From Cryptomeria japonica (Eukaryota; Streptophyta; Pinopsida; Cupressales; Cupressaceae): a DNA stretch of 64,000 nucleotides. Below the pieces are notes generated by a model, which did no database searches, had not been told where the DNA came from, and saw nothing but the letters and a program-made list of their open reading frames with translations. Positions within the stretch are counted from its first letter, which is position 1. Every line of letters starts with the position of its first letter. Where the stretch lies: contig NC_081406.1 in assembly GCF_030272615.1 (NCBI RefSeq), positions 262,722,624-262,786,623 on the forward strand, written 5' to 3'. The position numbers were made by a program, and so were the translations under genes. Below are positions 1-10,246 of the stretch, one piece after another.

Positions 1-640
1 GTTATAGATGTGGTTGTTATGGGGAAGAAGATTCAAGAGGAATTAAATAAGTGATGAAGTAAAGAAGTTGTTAATCGATGAAGAAGAGGAAATAATAATA
101 AGCAATAGAATCAAAGAAGTCATCAAATGTTCATAGTTTTCCTAGGAATCTTTGGAGATGATAGATGAGAGTGATTCTTAGGTTGAGGAAGAAAAAAAAA
201 CTCAAAGAAAATTAAAGGTAAATCAATTACTAATGATGTCTTATCAACCAACACATTCCCCAAGCTAAAAAGACATTATGAGGAGATGAACCTCATGGAC
301 AAAGAGTCACATTTCATGTTGTCAAAATCAAGAGAAGTATGTAAAGAGTTTAAATAATTAGTAATTCTTAAATAGATCAGGAAAAGCAATTGTGAATGAG
401 ATTTGTGATAGATATTACGAAGTGAGTTCTTGGATGTTAAATTAACAAGACAAAGAAGACAAAAGACCTTGGTCAAGTAGACAAAGAAGCCATGATAGAT
501 ATTAATAGTAGAAAAAGAACCTTGATCAAATAGACAAAGAAGCCATGATAAAAAGAGAAAAAGATCAAAGAAAAGAAAATAGATTAGAAGAAAGATTAAT
601 CCCTAATCACACAAAATAAATCAAAAACACTCCCATTTTG
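1..640. other. Gene-free AT-rich left edge
   Basis: No reading frame here looks like a gene. The stretch is A/G-rich and low in complexity. It contains two imperfect direct copies of about 32 bp (466-497 and 519-550) sharing the core agacaaagaagccatgata, 53 bp apart. It could be eroded transposon DNA; nothing more can be supported. Confidence 0.5.
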
Positions 641-689
641 GCACACGAGAGAATTGGCTTTACAACTACCCATTTCATTTATTTTGGAA

Positions 690-1440
690 GTTTCTAAACA
701 TTTCTCAACAATTTCCTTTTGGTCATATCCTGCAATATCCTGCAATCATGGCATTCCACAAGACCAAATTTCTGAGGCACATTGTCAAACAGTTCGCGTG
801 TCTCAACTATTCTTCCACGTTTTGCATACATGTCTACTAGAGCGTTTGCAACTACATTTGACAAAATCCCTTTATCTTATGTGCTTTTATGGATATCCAT
901 ACCCTGTTCCAAAGCTCCTGGGAATTCGGCATTAGCTACGACGCTGCTGGCAAAGGTTGTGAAGTTCGGATATACACCCGCAATTGCATTTGGTTGAAAG
1001 TTTCTGAAGCCTTTTCAACAAATCCATTTTGTGAATATCCTGCAACCGGCGCATTCCATGAGAATACATTTTTTGGGGGTATTCTGTCAAACAGTTCATG
1101 TGCTTTGTCTATGCTTCCACATTTTGCATACATGTCTACCAGTGCAGTTGCAACTGCTCCATCCGACAAAACATCTCTATTTTTTTAATTTTTTATCCTG
1201 TGATGGGTGTGCGTAGCCTATTCGAAAGCTTGAGGATGCTGGCAAAGGTTGAGGAGCCTGGATTTAGACCTGCAAATTGCATTTTCTTGCAAGTTTCTAA
1301 AGCCTTTTCAACAAATCCTCTTTTTAGGTATCCTGCAAGCAGGGCTTTCCATGAGAACACGTTTCTTTGAAGCATTCTGTCAAACAGTTCGCATCGCCTG
1401 TCAAGGCTTCCACATTTTGCATACATGTCTATTACAACAT
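690..1440 (-). pseudogene. PPR protein fragment, decayed
   Basis: Translated on the minus strand, this contains at least two well-preserved pentatricopeptide repeat units and a third in another frame. 1193-1426 reads MYAKCGSLDRRCELFDRM followed by NVFSWKALLAGY, and 936-1169 reads ALVDMYAKCGSIDKAHELFD. A third unit near 760-860 shows the same pattern with frame breaks. This is the PLS-type PPR signature of plant organelle RNA-editing and processing factors. Units lie in different frames and are separated by stops; there is no start, no transit peptide and no E/DYW tail, so this is a relic. A recent duplicate of a functional PPR gene elsewhere in the genome is the likely source. Confidence 0.85.
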
Positions 1441-2400
1441 GCTTTTCCTATGCTCGAATATGCACGAGGCAGTTATTCTTTCTCCTATGCAAGGCATTTT
1501 TCACAAAGGAAGGAAATAGGATAGAGATGAGAGCCTGTAGAGGGAGCAACATCTGACAATATGTCCTTCTGCAGTGCAATAACTATAAGTTGTGAGGTTG
1601 GGCGGGAAGGAGAAGAAGGTTTAAAATTTAATTCTGTGCACATCCACCAAACGGCCTCCGTTAACGGCAAACTGAAGGAGATGAGTCACGACTGGGCCCA
1701 CACTAGTTACCTAAGGGTCCAGCTTAACGGATGTACTATTCTGGTTTCAAAATGGATCTTTCGTACAGCATGTTAGCGATAGGTTAGTCAATCGCAGCTG
1801 TTAATTGTAAAATCGACGGTGTAAAACGCGCGACTAACACGCATATTAGTCAATCCGTACTGTCATTTTGAAGCTAGAATAGATGCATCCCAGCTTAACG
1901 GGCACACTCTAACCTGACAAATTAAGTGCCCGGGCCCACATCTCTCAAAACACCTCCGTTCACATTTTTGAATTCATCATGTCTGTCCATTTCCATGTTT
2001 TTCATCCTACATGGTAGGTAATAATAAGCAAGGGAATTATAATTATAATGTCGTGAAGGGTACCCTAGTTTTAATTTCTTTCCTTCGTTCTTTTCTACAC
2101 TTGATAGTCAAATTATTAAAATTGTATATGAATACTATAAAAAAAGTTCTTTATAAATTATAATTTATATTCAATCTTAGTTAATATTATTAAAAAATAA
2201 CTAAATTATTTATTTTCATTTTTTTTAAATAAAATTATTTATAAATTATAATAGATATTTAGTAAAAAATAATTTAATTGTTTTAAACATTTTTAAATAA
2301 TTAATAATCATTCTAAATAAAAAAATTTAATTGCAAAAATATATTGTTGCGAGTAGGTCTAGTTTTTGCAATTTTAAACTTTATATTACAACTTTTATTA
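1441..2400. other. Intergenic, no gene seen
   Basis: 1441-2090 is of ordinary composition with no convincing reading frame. 2090-2400 is strongly AT-rich. It forms the left flank of the LINE insertion. No promoter or RNA gene was recognised. Confidence 0.5.
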
Positions 2401-2411
2401 ATATATATAAC
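2401..2411. repeat. Candidate LINE target-site duplication (left)
   Basis: The 11-mer atatatataac lies directly outside the poly(T) stretch (2413-2422) that is the poly(A) tail of the minus-strand LINE. The same 11-mer is at 8142-8152 beyond the 5' end. The motif is simple-sequence-like, so chance matching is possible. Confidence 0.55.
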
Positions 2412-3075
2412 ATTTTTTTTTTAATGAATAGACCTTATCTATTACAAAATAATATTAAAGTATATATTCACAGAAAAAGGTCGAGAGATACAAGATCACC
2501 CCGCAAGAGTCAAACGACAAGAAGCCAGAGCCAAAAAACAAAGCTATCCTCAAGCAATGGCAACCGAGGGGGAGGGGGGATCTTGATCATCTTGCTTGCC
2601 CCATACATCAGCGGGGCCAGGAGTCAGGTCTGGCACGGACCATCCATCTTCTAGGTCTTTTTCTTCATCTCCTTCTTCCCGCCTGGGAGGCGAAATAGCC
2701 AGAGCCAAGTGAGGAAATTTAGAGGTGGTGGCAGCAAGCCACCTAGAACCATCACCGACAATAGGAGCTAAAGTAACAAGAGTAACAGAAGGCCACCCCG
2801 AGGCAGAGCCATGATGCGGAGGAGAAGCCGAGTAACACTTCCACGTGTCGTCTCCCCCACCAGAGGAGCGGCGAGGAACCTGGGACCACGAGGTCTAAGA
2901 GAATCGAGCAGAGGAGCTTCGGCCACAGCTGCGACCACGGGTGGAGTGCAGTCGACAGAAACAGAATCCGATGGCACTCTGACAACCGCACAAGGGGCAT
3001 TGCCCCAATGTTGAAGGAGCTCCTGTAAGTGGCCCACCTTAAGAGCGACTTTATTGGCTTGTACCTGAATCTGCA

Positions 3076-6000
3076 TTAATACATTATTACAATGCAAGTT
3101 TTAGCATAGAGCGCGACATTAGTATCCAAAGAGTTGTGAGTGAAAAGAACAACATTTCTAGCTTTCCAAAGAGTAAATAGGATCTCCATTCTGAAAGCAT
3201 GCCATATCTGGGAAAAATTGAAGGGGATTCTAGGCGAATCACCCAGAAGAGCCATATGCCAAGAAAAGGGCTCAGGCCGAAAAGGCTGAAAGAAATCATG
3301 GATCCAGCTCCAATACTGTTGAGATCTTCTATAGAACCAAAAATGTGCATAAAAGTTTTTGGATGCCCACAAAAAGGGCACCAGGGATCAGGGACCCCCA
3401 AATGTTTAAGTCTGGAACTCAAAGGCAACCCTTGAAAAAGAGCACACCAAGCAAAGTGTGCAATCTTGGGTTCAGTGGTGGCGGACCAAACAGAAAAAAA
3501 CCTGAGTCTCCAGGATTTCTGAGAAGACTACAAATGCCACCGATGGTTAAGAATATGGACCATAGGCAAATGGGGCGCCAACCAGAGATAACCCATTTTG
3601 GGTTTGTAGCTAGTGAAAGGAGTCCAAGGATACCACTTCCAATCCTTCCACCAAGGTTTGATAGAATGCCATCTTATGTAACAGATGTGAGGGTAAGGCC
3701 GAAACGAGAAGGTCATAAGTCTGTCGTTCAAGTCGAGATAGACAAAACTGGACCTGGAGGTCATCCCATGACTGAAGGCTCATAGAAACTCTGGAAAACA
3801 GGTCCTTAGGTGTTCGAATGCCACACTTGTGAAATCATAGAGCACTAACACCCTATATTTTGGCCAGCGGTAACCCTTGCACTTGAAAAAGAGGTGACCA
3901 CCAGAGGTTGTGTTGATTCATGAAGATCCCATCATGAAGACCATCACCCGCCCACCAAAGCCAAGGCTTAATAGCTTCCCAAGCACACCAGATTCTTTTA
4001 ACAACTAAAGTACCCTAGATCTGAATTGAGTCTTTCATAATGAGAAGGGTTTGAAAACCAATCCTCTTCCAAGTCAAGCTATCGGTAGGAAAACTCAAAG
4101 AAATGCAATTCCGAAGAAGGATTTTCCAAGCCTCGTCACCAGATAAGGCTCTGATGATCCATTTAGCACATAAAACAAGCCCTTGTTTCTAGGTAGAAAT
4201 AAGGTCGAGCCCTCCCGACTCCTTAGGAAGGCAATAATACTCCCAAGCAACTCTATGAAAACCTTGATGGTCAAAACCAGAGGCCCAAAGAAAAGCCCGC
4301 AAAAGTCTTTCCAACTTCATGTAAGAGGCCTTGGAAGGAGCCCAACATGAAGAGTAATAGACATGAGTGGCAGCCAAAACCTTCGAACAAATTTAAAAAA
4401 TTTCAACCAGAGAGAGAGGCTTGGTTATCCAATAGGCTAATTTTTGCTCAATCCTAGCTAAAACAACATTCCAAAGATCCACAGACGAAGCTTGAAAGGC
4501 AAAAGGAATGCCTATAAAGTGAAAAAATTCGCCATGATGAAGCCATTTCCAGCCATAATGAAGTATCCAAGGCGGGGTAGGAAGAAAATACTGCCTATAA
4601 CATTGTGTCTTGTGCCATTGAATGGCCGAGTCGGAAGCCAAGCAAAAAGTGTCTAGACATTGAAGAGCAGCCTAAACATTATTTTCTTCCTCAATGAGAA
4701 TGATAAAGGAGTCATCTTCAAAATGGCCATTGACAAGTTGAGAAGGTGACTTAGGAAGGGATATTCCACGGACACATCCAACAGAAATGGCGTTAGCAAG
4801 AAAGTACCCAAAACCCTCTGTCGCAAGAACATATAAGGCAGGGGCTAGAGGACAACCCTAGTGAATGGATCTGAAAAGACCAAAAGCCTCAGATTGATGG
4901 CCATTGATGGTGATGCAGGTCGAGGAATCTCCAAATAATATCTAGACAGACTGAATGAATCTGGGGCCAAAGCCAAGAGCTTTGAGCATAGCCAAAATAA
5001 ATGGCCACTCAATGCGATCATACGCCTTAGCGAAGTCAATCTTAAGGAAGACTGCCTACTCTTTGGAGCGTCGGGTCCATTCCATCCCTTCCCAGACAAC
5101 AATAATATTATCAAGAATAAACTTGGACTTGATAAATCCAGTTTGCTCCGGACGAACAATCAAAGGCAGGAGATGACGAATCTTGAGAGCCAAGGCTTTG
5201 GCAATGATCTTATACAAGACATTGAGCAAGGTAATAGGCCTCCAATTGCAAATGTCCTCCAGATCCACAGCCTTAGGGATAAACTTGATGTTACCTCGGT
5301 TAATCATCTTTCCCAAGGAATGGGAATGAAAAGCTTAAAGGTAGACCTTATGTAGGTCAGGACCAACACAAGGCCAAAGGGCTTTGTAGAACTCACAAAC
5401 CATCACACCCTAGGGCTTTATCATCCACCATAGAAAAAATAGCGTCCTTGAGATCATCAATGGTCGGTAAGAGATCACAAAAGGTCTATTGAGACTCGGA
5501 AAGCCTTTTGGGAACAACAGCTAAGCAATCTTGCAAAGCTTGGGCTCTGGCCGGAGAGTTTCCCTGTGCTGTGAACACCTTCTCATAATGACGGACAAAA
5601 GCTTGCAGAACATCAAGCAGCTCAGTGAGATCAACATGCCCCTCTTTGATTTTCTTAATCCCTACAGAGGTATGACGGGCGTGCAAAGCCAGGAAAAATT
5701 CTTTGGAGGCCTTGTCACCCACCTTAAGCCAGTGTAACTTGGCTTTGATTTGAGCTCCTCTGACAGAGTAATTATCTGCAACTTGTTTCTGATGATGGAG
5801 CTGGGCTAACCAAAGTTGCAGGTTAGAATCAAAAGGATTTGAGGCCAAAGCTTCTGTGGCAGCACATAGATCTTTAGTGGTCACGTCATACAATCACCTG
5901 CGGTACATGGCAAGTTGTCTACCATAAATGCGCAAAAACCTCGCAGAGTGGGTAATGGCATCATTCCACCACACAATCCAACCACTGTGATGATGAGGCC

Positions 6001-6848
6001 TTGGTTCCAAATTCCAAACCCTTTGAATGTGGGCCATCGTGGCTTAATGATGCAAGAGAGACGTGTTGAGGTAGAACTGCATCTTGGAAGGACGTGACCT
6101 AGCTGGCTACCATTCAATGCTAAACTTTATGGGGAAGTGATTGGACAGCATCACATCAACGAGAGGAGAGACGAGCAGATCTTGATCTTCAAAAAAAGAA
6201 AAAAGATTGTGTAGTTATCATAGCACGATCAAGCCTTTTAAAAATTCTATCCGAGCCAGCTTTGAAATTAGACCAAGTGTGCTAGACCCCACCTATGCAG
6301 CAGCGGTTGGTATTGGGGTCGAAAAGACCCAACTTATTATGCATATAGTACCGAGCTTCCCTCTCACCAGTTGTCCATCGAAAAGGCAAAATCTTGTCCT
6401 TATCGGTCGCCACCTCAACCATATTGAAGTCACCAAACATGACCCCAGTTGCAGGTGGCAGAGTATTAGCAATCCAGCGCCATAAGTGTGATCTATCAAC
6501 CACATCATTGGGAGCATAAACATTAACAATTCCAACATAATGATTATCGATTGACAGCAAAACCCATACAGTGCGCTGCATGGGATCAGAACTGTGAGAA
6601 ATAACTGCAGAAAAACAACGAGGTGAAAGGAGAGTGGCAACTCCACCTCGACCAGCCTCATGTTGGGAAGCAAAAACTAGGCTATCCGGCGAAATAACAT
6701 GACATGCAGCTATAAGCATGAAACCAACAATTTTAACTTCCCGAAGGCAAAGAACATCCTGGCCTAAAACACGTTGATGAACATCTCTAACAAAATACTT
6801 TCTAGTGAGGTCTGTGAGACCTCGAACATTCCATGAGATGTAATTCAT
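3076..6848 (-). pseudogene. LINE ORF2 (endonuclease-reverse transcriptase), broken
   Basis: The N-terminus (6848 down to 6282) opens MNYISWNVRGL and includes GVMFGDFNMVE, the L1-type AP-endonuclease fold that nicks target DNA. The linker and start of RT are at 5486-5893. RT core motifs are at 5056-5316 (NWRPITLLNVLYKIIAKAL and PEQTGFI). The catalytic box reads FEDDSF near 4700-4725, the LINE equivalent of F/YxDD. Downstream, 4189-4641 carries RT thumb-like sequence. 3087-3428 carries CPFCGHPKTFMHIFG, the zf-RVT region typical of plant L1. The pieces sit in several frames with intervening stops, so the ORF is dead. Exact frameshift positions need alignment to an intact relative. Confidence 0.85.
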
Positions 6849-7097
6849 GAAAAATCTTGCATGTCATCCTTGTCCCCAAGAGAGGAGAAGATATTGCACA
6901 AAAAAAATTGAACTGAGACCGAGAAGAGAGTCCCCACCGGAAATAACTCTTCTTTTCTCTGAACCACCATATGTTATCTCAGCATGCCCAGAAGGGCTGC
7001 AAGAGCAACACAGAGAGTGTGGAGCAGAAATCACAAACGTAGCCTGAGGAGTGCGAACCCAAGGGGGTCGAGCGACACCCTTAGAAGAATCCTTCCC

Positions 7098-8063
7098 CTA
7101 CTGGCTAGGGTTTGAAACCGAAGCAGACGATGTAGAGACCACCTGGGTAGACAGTGCCTGAGTAGGAGACTCTGTCGTCGACTGAGAACTTGATCTGATG
7201 GGTGGCTTTTGGGTAGAAGCCACAGAGTTCTTGCATTTGTAAACCATAGTGGTCCATTCATTCTTCTTAGCTCCCTCCACAAGTCGAGAGTCGGTCTCCT
7301 TAACAGGGGATTTCATTTTCGGTATAGACAAAGGACAATCCTTGATTTTGTGCTTCGCCGACTGGCACCGATAGAAAGTGTTGGGAAGGTTCAAATAAAG
7401 CACCTTTTGGGTGAAGGTATTGCCACCCACTTGAATATCAACAGTTTCTTTCAGGTCTCGAGAAAGGTTGACCTTAATGCAAACCCTCTTTTGAGGGCGA
7501 GCATTATAAAACCGGTCTGGTTCAAGACAAATAACTTTGCCAACAGACTGAGCAATAGTTTGCATGAAAGGCCAACAAGGCAAAGGAAGACTAGGGAACT
7601 CAACCCAGACCGGGACTCTCAACCTTTTATCATCTGAGACAAAAAAGTCTCGAGACCAACGCTGGAAAACCAGAAGGGAAGACTGAATGGTTCATGGCCC
7701 ATGAGAGAGGATAGCCTCAACATGGGAAAGGTTTGAGAAGTGAAACAAAAAGAAACCCTTGGTGAGGCTTTGGACGCCATCAAGTCGGAGTCCATGAGGA
7801 GACCAGGCTTTGGCGACCCAATCACAAAGCATGCTTTCAGGAGGGATCCTACCCACAAAATAACCTATCAAAGTGCATTTTTCAAGCCACTCACAGGCAT
7901 TATCAAAATCTTGAATAGGAAGCACAACATCAGGTGAGGACATACCTCGTGAAACACTTTCGGAACAAATTTGTGAGGGCGTTTGTTCTGAGGCGCCATG
8001 CGGATCTGTCACAGCAACTCTAGCACCAACATTAATTGTCGGGCTAAATTTGGCCAGAGCCAT
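7098..8063 (-). pseudogene. LINE ORF1 (DUF4283-like, zinc-knuckle), broken
   Basis: Two fragments in different frames. 7692-8063 starts MALAKFSPTINVGARVAV and contains CEWLEKCTLIGYFVGRIPPE, resembling the DUF4283 domain of plant LINE ORF1 proteins that bind element RNA. 7098-7622 continues with RVPVWVEFPSLPLPCW and the knuckle FYRCQSAKHKIKDC, then a Ser/Thr-rich tail. The first Cys of the CCHC knuckle is replaced by Phe (codon ttc; one base from tgc). A frame change lies between 7620 and 7692. Confidence 0.8.
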
Positions 8064-8141
8064 AATAAACTCTAGAATCCCGTTACTGCGGTATGAAAAA
8101 AAATAGTACTTAACCTCAAACCCTAGCAGAGCTCATCTTTT

Positions 8142-8152
8142 ATATATATAAC
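8142..8152. repeat. Candidate LINE target-site duplication (right)
   Basis: atatatataac, identical to 2401-2411, immediately beyond the 5' end of the minus-strand LINE. It supports the element limits 2412-8141, with the caveat of low sequence complexity. Confidence 0.5.
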
Positions 8153-8472
8153 TTAATAATATTTATTATAAAATATAAATTAATTTTAATATTTTAAGAA
8201 ATTGAATTTCCTAATTTTTAGAATAGTTTCAAATATTAATATAAAATTTCGGTAATTTTGATTTTCAAAACATTTCTAATAAAAAATTGTAATTTTTTTA
8301 TAATAAGAATTTAAAAACTTACTTATAATATATACACTTTAAAATTGTGATATACATTAGTTATAATCATATGATATCAATGTAGATGATATAGTGATGT
8401 TTATATTTTTAAATAAAATTGTATATTAATTAGAATCTTATTATAAAATTTTCATGATATGTAGGGGTGACA

Positions 8473-9048
8473 ATCAAATTCTAGGCCTAATTGGGGGCAT
8501 ATCTAACATCAAACAAACCTACAATTCATAAAATCCAAGAAAAGAAACATAATAAAACTAAGCAAAATAAAATAAAATTTAAACACTAAGGTAAAATATA
8601 TACAAAAATAAATAATAAACACTCTTCATACCATGTGTCTTTTAAATATGCATCATTATCTTCTTGATTTAAAGATTTTGTTTTGATTGTATTTAGAAGG
8701 ATGAACAATTGATTCAAAGATATCACTTCTCCATTGAGTCTTTTATTGCACAAACAAACATCATTTGTTGAATGGCCTAACAATTAATCTCATGCATTTC
8801 ACAAATTTATGCAACTAATAGACCAATATTTTTTGGGGTGTGATTGCTAGTTTTAATTGTTTCTATGACATTTAAGAAATCAATTATTAGAAAAAAAAAA
8901 TAATTGTAAATATTATTAAATTATTAATCAAAAATCAAATTTAAATAAAAGTTGCTCTCAATTGATTTTTTCTACTATATATTTATTTTCATAGAATTGT
9001 AAATTTGTTTGAAGTTAGATATGCCCACAACTAGACCTGAAATTTGAT
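8473..9048. mobile_element. Non-autonomous element with ~58-bp terminal inverted repeats
   Basis: The first ~58 bases (from atcaaattctaggcctaatt) are the reverse complement, at roughly 85% by eye, of the last ~58 (9048 back to about 8991). Shared inner blocks are GGGCATATCTAAC and TCAAACAAA. The interior is AT-rich with no coding potential. A target duplication is not clear, so the family (hAT-like or other foldback) is unassigned. The terminal words resemble those of the 18703-19629 element (GGCCTRAAATTTGAC). Confidence 0.6.
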
Positions 9049-9256
9049 ATAACGATAATAAAATCATACATTGATATTAAATGATGATAACTAACGTATG
9101 TCAAATTTTCAAAATGTATTTATGATAAATAAGTATTTAAATTCATATTAAAAAAAAAATAAACACTATTATTAAAAATATAAATTACTTGTACTAAATA
9201 TCAATTATAATTTATTACAACTTGGAAATCCACTTTAAACAATGTGACAAATATAA

Positions 9257-9375
9257 CCAATGGAAGACCAAGAGTCACAACTTAGAATTCCACAAAGGTG
9301 TCCCTCATGGAAATTGAACTTGGGTCTCCACATTGAGAACTCAATGCTTTAACCAACTAAGCTCAACCCCTTGGA
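9257..9375 (-). mobile_element. Truncated tRNA-derived SINE
   Basis: On the minus strand, starting at 9375, it reads GTCCAAGGGGTTGAGCTTAG then an A-box-like TGGTTAAAGC and a B-box-like AAGTTCAATTTCC. This is the RNA polymerase III promoter arrangement of a tRNA-related SINE head. It matches the complete SINE at 18901-19167 but lacks the 3' half. It is short and has no visible target duplication, so it is an old, truncated copy. Confidence 0.7.
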
Positions 9376-9700
9376 CTATGAATAATTTTATTTATAAAAA
9401 TTAAAATAAAATAAAGTTAATTATTTTTTAATAATTAGAATTTAATATTAAATACTCTTACCAAATATAAACTATAATTTACAAATCATTTAATAAAAAA
9501 ATTAAAAACGAAAAAAATTGTTATTTTTATTATATTAATTTACAATCTTAATAATAAAACATTTAAGTGTAAGTAAACAAAAAGATCAAACTTGTTTTAA
9601 ATATTAAAAAAACAAAAATATTTTTCAAATATTGTTTTATACATTGAATGGAGAAACAAACAAACTCATAACGGTGCGCTTTATGATAATCCCTTCCTTG
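9376..9700. other. AT-rich intergenic stretch
   Basis: Very AT-rich with no gene, repeat boundary or RNA recognised. It separates the truncated SINE from the TNL gene's upstream region. Confidence 0.5.
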
Positions 9701-9712
9701 TTATAACCTTAG

Positions 9713-9718
9713 CACGTG
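9713..9718 (+). promoter_or_regulatory. G-box (CACGTG) upstream of the TNL gene
   Basis: A perfect CACGTG palindrome about 530 bases before the TNL start codon. G-boxes bind plant bZIP and bHLH factors. Its role here is inferred from position alone. Confidence 0.35.
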
Positions 9719-9823
9719 GGATAAGAAAACACGGAGAACCAAAAAAACGGTGCAGTCAACTTAACGGAATTGAGAACGGCAACGATGACTTCAAAAACGG
9801 AAACGGAGGTTTATTCAAAGAAG

Positions 9824-9901
9824 TGGGCCCGGGCATCTAATCTGTCAGGCTCGAGTGTGATGTGGGCCCGGCCATCTAATCTGTCAGGCTCGAGTGTGCC
9901 G
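9824..9901 (+). repeat. 39-bp tandem duplication upstream of the TNL gene
   Basis: Two copies of a 39-bp unit beginning TGGGCCCGG at 9824 and 9863 are nearly identical and share catctaatctgtcaggctcg. Each brings a TGGGCC word, the core of plant site II (TCP-factor) promoter elements. The block lies about 350-420 bases before the TNL start, in likely promoter or 5' UTR sequence. Confidence 0.7.
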
Positions 9902-10246
9902 GTTAAGCCGGGCTGTCGCGGGTCAACCCTTGGAGTGTGCTGGTTAAGGCAAAACCAGCCCATGAGCCAACCCAACCCCATCTTATCTTGCATTGTAGCC
10001 AAGACTAAGCTCCATTATTGGTTATTGCAAGGTAATGAACACCACCATTTTTGTCTTCTTTGATTGGTCATGACACCACCAAGATAGCGTGCAACTACTG
10101 CAACTACTTCCCACTTACTCATTTTTTAATCAGCCATACTTGTTACCTATTGAAGCACTGAATTGCTTGTTTTCAACTGCAGGGCGTTTGTAACATATCC
10201 TTTCTTGATTTATTTGCTTTTTCACCAGAGCATCAATTTTCTGTTA

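Larger units (their letters stand above)
2412..8141 (-). mobile_element. LINE retrotransposon (plant L1-like), inactive
   Basis: A near full-length non-LTR retrotransposon on the minus strand. It has, in order, a 5' region, ORF1 with an RNA-binding domain and a zinc knuckle, an ORF2 with AP-endonuclease, reverse transcriptase and a C-terminal CPFCG zinc region, a 3' UTR and a poly(A) tail (poly-T at 2413-2422 on the plus strand). Length, about 5.7 kb, fits plant L1 elements. Frames are broken in both ORFs, so it cannot move itself. A candidate 11-bp target duplication flanks it. Confidence 0.85.

Noticed and set aside
3345-3785. 146-codon plus-strand frame
   Set aside because: It lies antisense across the LINE ORF2 3' part, whose minus-strand translation has the zf-RVT motif; this frame is a shadow.
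10163-10246. TNL start at the upstream in-frame ATG
   Set aside because: It would add a 28-residue hydrophobic leader unlike cytoplasmic TNLs; the ATG at 10247 gives MASTSTSG, a usual TNL beginning.
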